Assembly (NCBI GenBank): GCA_049515555.1
Contig: JBEKTY010000170.1
Coordinates: 1 to 17,083, forward strand
DNA length: 17,083 nt
From: JBEKTY01 sp049515555
GTDB taxonomy: Bacteria > Planctomycetota > Planctomycetia > Pirellulales > Thermoguttaceae
Reading direction: 5' to 3'
Shown here: one piece after another, positions 13,678 to 17,083 of the stretch
Numbering within the stretch: the stretch's first letter is position 1
Layout: every line of letters starts with the position of its first letter
Made by a program: the position numbers and the translations under genes
The notes under the pieces: model-generated
The model's database searches: none
What the model saw: the letters and a program-made list of their open reading frames with translations, nothing else
Told to the model about the DNA's origin: nothing

Positions 13678-13760
13678 CGTTTCTGATTGACATATACTAC
13701 CGGAAAATCAGAAACGAAACAAGGCGAAATCAGAAACTATACGGCCAAGAATTCAGAACT
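13678..13760. repeat. AATCAGAAAC repeats with 22-bp spacing in front of the integrase gene
   Basis: CGTTTCTGATT (13678-13688) is the exact inverse of AATCAGAAACG (13706-13716). The latter is followed by a direct copy at 13728-13737 and a weaker one (AATTCAGAACT) at 13750-13760, each starting 22 bp after the last, that is two helical turns. This pattern is typical of protein-binding sites such as integrase arm sites or repressor operators. Confidence 0.65.
13694..13722 (-). promoter_or_regulatory. Possible integrase promoter inside the repeat cluster
   Basis: TTGTTT (13722-13717), 17 bp, TAGTAT (13699-13694) on the minus strand, about 50 nt before the GTG. The match is moderate (4 of 6 at the -10). 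The spacer contains one AATCAGAAACG arm, so a protein bound there would block transcription. Confidence 0.4.
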
Positions 13761-13824
13761 TACGTCGTTTTATGGCAAGAAAGCGTAGTGCAAACACCAC
13801 ATGTGAACGGCACATAAGTGCAAT

Positions 13825-13861
13825 AAAAAAGGCCACTTACGTCAGCTTGACGTAAGTGGCC
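13825..13861 (-). terminator. ssrA rho-independent terminator
   Basis: A perfect 14-bp stem (GGCCACTTACGTCA with its complement, 13831-13861, 3-base loop) followed on the minus strand by TTTTTT. It starts 7 nt after the encoded 3' end of ssrA. Confidence 0.92.
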
Positions 13862-13868
13862 TTACTTG

Positions 13869-14227
13869 TGGAGGCGGCGGGAATCGAACCCGCGTCCCGC
13901 GACACTTCCATGCAGGCTTCTACGTGCGTAGCCGGCTCATTTGCGGGTTTTCGCCGTCCGGCCCCCAAACCGGCAGGGTCTCCGGCCGACTAGTCGGCAG
14001 CTTGTTTAATCTCGGGCGTGGCCAACGGCGACCCGAGACGATCCGGAATTGCGGCCGGCAGTCGGACCTCTCCGGCGAAGGTCCTCAGCCGGGGTTGCCG
14101 TTGTTAGGCAGCCATTGCTAAGTTATGGTTAGCAATTAAATTGTAGTCGGCTTTTAACGTGGCCTGCTGACCAACCACGGCGCGCCACCTGCACTTCAAC
14201 CTGTCCGGTCGAATCCTATTCGCCCCC
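13869..14227 (-). ncRNA. ssrA: Transfer-messenger RNA
   Basis: One-piece tmRNA of about 359 nt. The 5' end begins GGGGGCGAATAGGATTCGAC and the 3' end has the T-arm GGGTTCGATTCCC followed by CGCCTCCA; GGGGGCG pairs with CGCCTCC (one G-U) to form the acceptor stem. CCA is not encoded; the next bases are CAA. It rescues stalled ribosomes with SmpB and tags their products. The tag frame lies at 14104-14133. Promoter and terminator are both visible. The intact 3' end next to an integrase suggests it supplies the attachment site. Confidence 0.95.
14104..14133 (-). other. tmRNA tag frame, peptide ANHNLAMAA
   Basis: GCT as resume codon, then AAC CAT AAC TTA GCA ATG GCT GCC TAA. The resume position is inferred from the A/T-rich stretch before it and from the usual 8-15 codon tag length; the frame is open further upstream (ADYNLI), so an earlier resume codon is possible. 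It ends MAA rather than the common LAA. Confidence 0.75.
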
Positions 14228-14261
14228 CGCGCTTGACCGCGTTTGCGGCGTCGACAAGATA

Positions 14262-14290
14262 AGTATAGCAGCCGCAGAAGGCCGCGGCAA
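14262..14290 (-). promoter_or_regulatory. ssrA promoter
   Basis: TTGCCG (14290-14285), 17 bp, TATACT (14267-14262) on the minus strand: 4 of 6 and 5 of 6 matches to the sigma-70 consensus. Transcription would begin near 14255, leaving a roughly 28-nt leader to be removed by RNase P at 14227. Confidence 0.7.
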
Positions 14291-14292
14291 CC

Positions 14293-14338
14293 TGGGGACT
14301 GTCCCGATTTCCGTCCGACGAAAATGGGACTGTCCCCC
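14293..14338. repeat. REP-like GGGACTGTCCC double palindrome
   Basis: GGGGACTGTCCC (14294-14305) and GGGACTGTCCCC (14326-14337) flank an inner hairpin ATTT-CGTC/GACG-AAAT, so the whole is one long imperfect hairpin. This type of repeat is common in planctomycete and some proteobacterial genomes and is often linked to REP-associated transposases; none is in the window. It lies between the hydrolase stop and the ssrA promoter. Confidence 0.7.
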
Positions 14339-14371
14339 TCCCAAGTGTTTAAGTTATTCCTCGGCCGATCC

Positions 14372-16555
14372 TCATTGGCTGAGCCACTCGACGGCGGCCG
14401 CCTCACGCGCCGATTCGTCGGCCGCGGAGACGGCCAGCGCCTGTGGGGCGCCGGCGGCGTGGTATGCGGCCGCGACGACGGGCGGCGGCTCGGCCCCCTC
14501 GCCGGCCAGCCACAGCGGCCAAGGCGCGGAGAGGGCCGCCATGCCCGGCAGATCCAGATACTTCGCCCCGCCCGGCAGGAAGTCGGGATCGTCCCACGCG
14601 GTCAGGCGGGCGAAGCGGAAGCCGGCCGTGTCGGCCGCCGCACGATCGATCGACCCGCCGGCCTGCGCCCGCGCCGCCAGCACCCAGTGGCCGGCGCCGG
14701 CCAGCCCGGCCAGGTGCACCTTTCCAGCCGCCAGGCCGTGGCGCGCAAACGACACGGCCGAAAGGCAGTCGTGCACCCGCTGGGCCAGCAGCGGGTAGTT
14801 GTATCCGTAGGTGAAGCCGGCGTACTGGGTCCCCCGGTTGAGCCGGGCCTTGGCCGCCGGCACGCCGCTGGCCGAAAACTCGCCTTGGCCGACGAGGTCG
14901 ACTCCCAACACGGTCATCCCGGCGGCCAGTAGTTTGCGGATCGGCCCGCGCGGCTCGCCCGTGGCGGTCAGCAGGGCCGATTTGCCCTCCCGGCTGATCC
15001 AAATCACGACCTGCCCGTTGCCCCCTTGCGGCGCCAGGAGCAGCGCCGGAAGTTCTTCTCCTTCGGCCTCGTAGCGGAGCAGCAGGCACTCCAGTCGGAA
15101 GCTGCCGTGATCGGTCTCGCGCCGCAGCTTGACGCGGATCGCGCCGGCCGGCGGAACACCGCGGCCGACGAGCACGTCGACCGCCCCGCCCACGATCTGG
15201 CGGTACTTGGCCCACGAAGCGGCATCGTGCGGCACGAGGGCCTGCATCTGCCGATCGCTGTCGGCGGTGATCCATTTCAGCAACGATCGCTCATAGTCGT
15301 CGCCGGAGGGCGGCTTGGGGTGCGCCGCGTCCCACACGCTCATCTGGGCCGTCGAAAGCGGGCGGAAGTCTTCCTCCAGGATCGGCTCGGGCAGGCCCAG
15401 TCGCAGGTGCTTATTGAACCAGTGGTACATCACCTCGCGGCTTACATAGTTGTAATTGTGCGGGAAGTGCAGGAGCGGCTGGGCCATGACCCGCTCCTCG
15501 GCGCCGAACATTTTGTAGTGTTGCTTCAGCTCGGGCAGTCCTTTGGCGGCAATCTCGCGGGTCCAGTCGTTGGCGGCGGTCATGCCCAGCGGGCGGGGCG
15601 CGGTGAGGGCCGCTATCTCGACGTTGCCCGTGCCGATCCGCAGGTAACTGGCGTTCTCGCAAGTGCAGCCGCCCTGCATGGCGGTGGAGACCATGACCGC
15701 GGGAAACACCGCGGCCGGCCGGGAATCGAGGGCCGAAAGGATGAACGTCTGCGTGCCGCCGCCGCTGGCGCCGGTCACGCCCATCCGCCGCGGGTCGACG
15801 TCGTCCCGCCCGGCCAGCCAATCCAACGCACAGAGCGAATTGTAGGTTTGCAGGCCCATCATCGTTTGCAGCCGGGCCTCGGCCTGCGGGCTGAAGTAGC
15901 CCCAGTCGTGCGGCGTGTTCATGGCCGGCCGCTGCCCGGGCCCGTGCGCCAGTTGCACGCTGTCGGCGTAGCCCACCATGTCGTAGTGGAACACGATGCA
16001 GCCCATGCGGGCCAACTGCACGCAACGGGCCTGGAGCGGATGGCGTGCGCCCGCCTCGAAACGCTCGGCGCCCTCGGCGATCGCTTGCAGGGCCTCCTTC
16101 TTATCGATCTCCACGAAGCGCCCGCCGGCCCAATGCCCGTGCGGACAGAGCACGGCCGGCAATCGCCCGCCGCGGCCCTTGGGACGGTAAAGATTTCCGG
16201 TCACGAAATGGCCGGGACAGCTTTCCAAGTACACCTTCTCCACGGTATAGCCGTCGCGCTGGACCGCGCCATAGACCGCGGCTGCAGCAGGAGTGCTGCT
16301 GGGCCGGGGCCAAAGACCGGTGGCCACCAGCAACTGCCGCCGCAGGTGCTCCGCACGCCGGCTCCACTCCGCCATGCTCTTGCACGGGACGAACGGAAAA
16401 TAACCGTTGAGGTCCTTCAGCGGGCCAAGCCGCCGGTCCTCGGGCAACCGGCCGGCCGGCAGTACGCGGACCGTTTCCGCCCGCGCGGCCACGGGCCCCA
16501 ACCAGCACAACAACCCCAAGCCGACCCACAAGCGAACCCTGCCTGGCGACATCAT
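14372..16555 (-). CDS. Secreted alpha/beta-hydrolase of the acetyl-xylan-esterase-like type, two hydrolase-like halves
   Basis: 727 residues; AGGAGG lies 4 nt before the ATG at 16555. Residues 1-26 are a signal peptide ending ARA. The N-terminal half holds the fold: LPAVLCPHGHWAGG (132-145, oxyanion region), GCIVFHYDMVGYADS (185-199), and the nucleophile elbow GVTGASGGGTQ (259-269) with Ser264. LTAPRPLG and a later HNYNY supply likely acid and His regions. The C-terminal half repeats a hydrolase-like core with VHLAGLAGAGHW, where the nucleophile Ser is Ala, so it is probably non-catalytic. Large secreted esterases of this sort are abundant in planctomycetes and act on plant or algal polysaccharides. 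GC is much higher than in the element, consistent with host backbone. Confidence 0.85.
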   Translation of the reverse strand: MMSPGRVRLWVGLGLLCWLGPVAARAETVRVLPAGRLPEDRRLGPLKDLNGYFPFVPCKSMAEWSRRAEHLRRQLLVATGLWPRPSSTPAAAAVYGAVQRDGYTVEKVYLESCPGHFVTGNLYRPKGRGGRLPAVLCPHGHWAGGRFVEIDKKEALQAIAEGAERFEAGARHPLQARCVQLARMGCIVFHYDMVGYADSVQLAHGPGQRPAMNTPHDWGYFSPQAEARLQTMMGLQTYNSLCALDWLAGRDDVDPRRMGVTGASGGGTQTFILSALDSRPAAVFPAVMVSTAMQGGCTCENASYLRIGTGNVEIAALTAPRPLGMTAANDWTREIAAKGLPELKQHYKMFGAEERVMAQPLLHFPHNYNYVSREVMYHWFNKHLRLGLPEPILEEDFRPLSTAQMSVWDAAHPKPPSGDDYERSLLKWITADSDRQMQALVPHDAASWAKYRQIVGGAVDVLVGRGVPPAGAIRVKLRRETDHGSFRLECLLLRYEAEGEELPALLLAPQGGNGQVVIWISREGKSALLTATGEPRGPIRKLLAAGMTVLGVDLVGQGEFSASGVPAAKARLNRGTQYAGFTYGYNYPLLAQRVHDCLSAVSFARHGLAAGKVHLAGLAGAGHWVLAARAQAGGSIDRAAADTAGFRFARLTAWDDPDFLPGGAKYLDLPGMAALSAPWPLWLAGEGAEPPPVVAAAYHAAGAPQALAVSAADESAREAAAVEWLSQ

Positions 16556-16606
16556 GGAACCTCCTCCGCAAAGCTGGATGTAAGAGAACAGGGCGGACGG
16601 AGCGCA

Positions 16607-16612
16607 ATTATA
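16607..16612 (-). promoter_or_regulatory. Extended -10 promoter of the alpha/beta-hydrolase gene
   Basis: TGTTATAAT on the minus strand, a perfect TATAAT with TGn extension, 52 nt before the ATG. No good -35. Same architecture as the promoter at 981-986. Confidence 0.5.
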
Positions 16613-16630
16613 ACAAATTGTGGGTGACCG

Positions 16631-16709
16631 GTCTTGGGGCTTCGGTCTTGGGTCTTGGGTCTTGGGACTTCGGTCTTGGGTCTTGGGTCTTGGGCCTTCG
16701 GTCTTGGGA
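16631..16709. repeat. GTCTTGG heptamer tandem array
   Basis: About nine copies of GTCTTGG(G) arranged in blocks of one to three, separated by CTTCG linkers, giving a higher-order period of about 27-28 bp. It is not protein-coding, although all frames stay open because the period is a multiple of 7 without stops. Such arrays occur in intergenic DNA of some planctomycetes. Confidence 0.8.
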
Positions 16710-16772
16710 CTCTAGTCGAGCTACCCCCGGCGTGGCCCAATTTGCATTTTGCACTCCGCGTTGGGGCAGTGG

Positions 16773-16836
16773 CTGGTGACTGGTGACTGGTGACTTGGGC
16801 CTTCGTCCCAATCCCTAATCCCCAATCCCTAATCCC
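16773..16836. repeat. CTGGTGA x3 and CCAATCCCTAATC x2 short tandem repeats
   Basis: CTGGTGA occurs three times at 16773-16793, followed by two copies of a 14-bp unit with CCAATCCCTAATC at 16808-16834. With the heptamer array this makes a cluster of unrelated 7- and 14-bp repeats. Confidence 0.75.
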
Positions 16837-17049
16837 CCGTATCTATACAAGTGTATCGTATTGGCTGGCAGATTGCAAGACCAGTTCTGGACAAAATTTC
16901 AAGGCCCGACTCGGCCCCGGGGGGCCGTAGATGCACGAGACAACCCGAAGGGTTGCCGGACATTAGTATTACTGCGCAAGATTGATATTGCATGAATTGG
17001 CGAAATTGGCGAATCTATAGGCGTTCTGCTTCACCAAGGAGGCCGTGGC
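16837..17049. other. Gap with hairpins before the right-edge gene
   Basis: No gene seen. CAACCC/GGGTTG hairpin at 16941-16955 and a GGCCCC/GGGGCC-rich palindrome near 16912-16927. TTGGCGAA occurs twice about 9-10 bp apart near 16997-17013. AAGGAGG at 17037-17043 serves the next gene. Confidence 0.4.
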
Positions 17050-17083
17050 ATGGACGCCGATCAGATTCGCAAGTTGAAACCGG
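17050..17083 (+). CDS. Start of a plus-strand gene, cut by the window end (possible transposase)
   Basis: ATG at 17050 with AAGGAGG 7 nt upstream, then MDADQIRKLKP. Eleven residues are too few for a call. The pattern of a short polar start followed by IRxLKP recalls the beginning of IS701-like transposases as I remember them, which would put an insertion sequence at the right edge, but this is weak. Confidence 0.4.
   Translation, partial: MDADQIRKLKP

Larger units (their letters stand above)
1352..13830. mobile_element. Integrative element next to ssrA, left end uncertain
   Basis: The right end is set by the tyrosine recombinase adjacent to ssrA, a classic integration target. Content: integrase, RepA-like ATPase, three methyltransferase domains, HNH-like protein, small zinc and acidic proteins, helicase, all on the minus strand and of lower GC than the 14372-16555 gene. 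No second copy of the ssrA 3' end is present in the window, so the left coordinate is only a placeholder and the real end may be beyond base 1. Confidence 0.55.

Noticed and set aside
1..13830. Complete prophage
   Set aside because: No terminase, portal, capsid, tail or lysis gene is recognisable in the window; missing parts could lie to the left.
13869..13905. tRNA gene suggested by GGTTCGATTCCC and an acceptor-like end
   Set aside because: No anticodon arm of tRNA size; the 5' partner lies 350 nt away and carries the tmRNA consensus, so this is the ssrA T-arm.
14403..15275. 290-codon minus-strand frame inside the hydrolase gene
   Set aside because: Arg/Gly/Pro-rich shadow frame of the real gene.
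15026..16627. 533-codon open frame on the plus strand
   Set aside because: It is antisense to the alpha/beta-hydrolase gene in very GC-rich DNA where stops are rare; the minus-strand protein has clear motifs and a signal peptide.
16631..16836. CRISPR array
   Set aside because: Units are 7-14 bp and contiguous, without unique spacers of constant length.

Overview
The window looks like a planctomycete chromosome (Pirellulales-like) carrying an integrated mobile element immediately downstream of ssrA (tmRNA). This rests on large secreted esterase/hydrolase genes, a GC-rich backbone with 7-bp junk-like tandem repeats and a GGGACTGTCCC-type REP palindrome, and a divergent tyrosine recombinase of a kind I associate with planctomycetes. 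The phylum call is inference from gene style; no marker gene beyond ssrA is present.

Layout, left to right. (1) 1-957: 3'-truncated gene for a secreted SGNH-type hydrolase, minus strand, with a good extended -10 promoter; it may be host DNA or cargo. (2) 1307-3774: a superfamily 2 helicase with three C-terminal repeat units, bracketed by two near-identical 45-bp palindromic repeats. (3) 3870-5736: a tight minus-strand run of small genes: a C/H-dyad protein, a truncated zinc-ribbon copy, a YkgJ-type cysteine-cluster protein, a zinc-ribbon protein and an acidic 87-residue protein. (4) 5960-6430: a phage-type HNH-like protein. (5) 6787-9720: two DNA methyltransferase genes, one encoding two methyltransferase domains in a row, separated by the 23-codon stump of a further methyltransferase gene. 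(6) 9771-10059: two coupled mini-genes, one of which is the N-terminus of a DarT-like toxin. (7) 10425-11553: a RepA-like RecA-fold ATPase. (8) 11879-13645: the integrase, with 22-bp-spaced repeats in front of it. (9) 13825-14290: ssrA with its terminator and promoter. (10) 14372-16555: a secreted alpha/beta-hydrolase (host backbone), then a gene-poor stretch of short tandem repeats and the first 11 codons of a plus-strand gene.

Every element gene points the same way (minus strand, away from ssrA). No capsid, tail, terminase, relaxase or conjugation gene is visible, so the visible part resembles an integrative replicating element or satellite rather than a complete prophage. The far end of the element is not in view.

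The most interesting pattern is regulatory. The ATPase gene and both methyltransferase genes each begin with an inverted repeat whose downstream arm contains the Shine-Dalgarno (AGGATC) and whose upstream arm is its complement (GATCCT). All arms carry GATC, in an element that encodes three methyltransferase domains. A second, unrelated leader block (CTAAAG...hairpin) is shared by the YkgJ and C/H-dyad genes. Together these suggest two small regulons inside the element.
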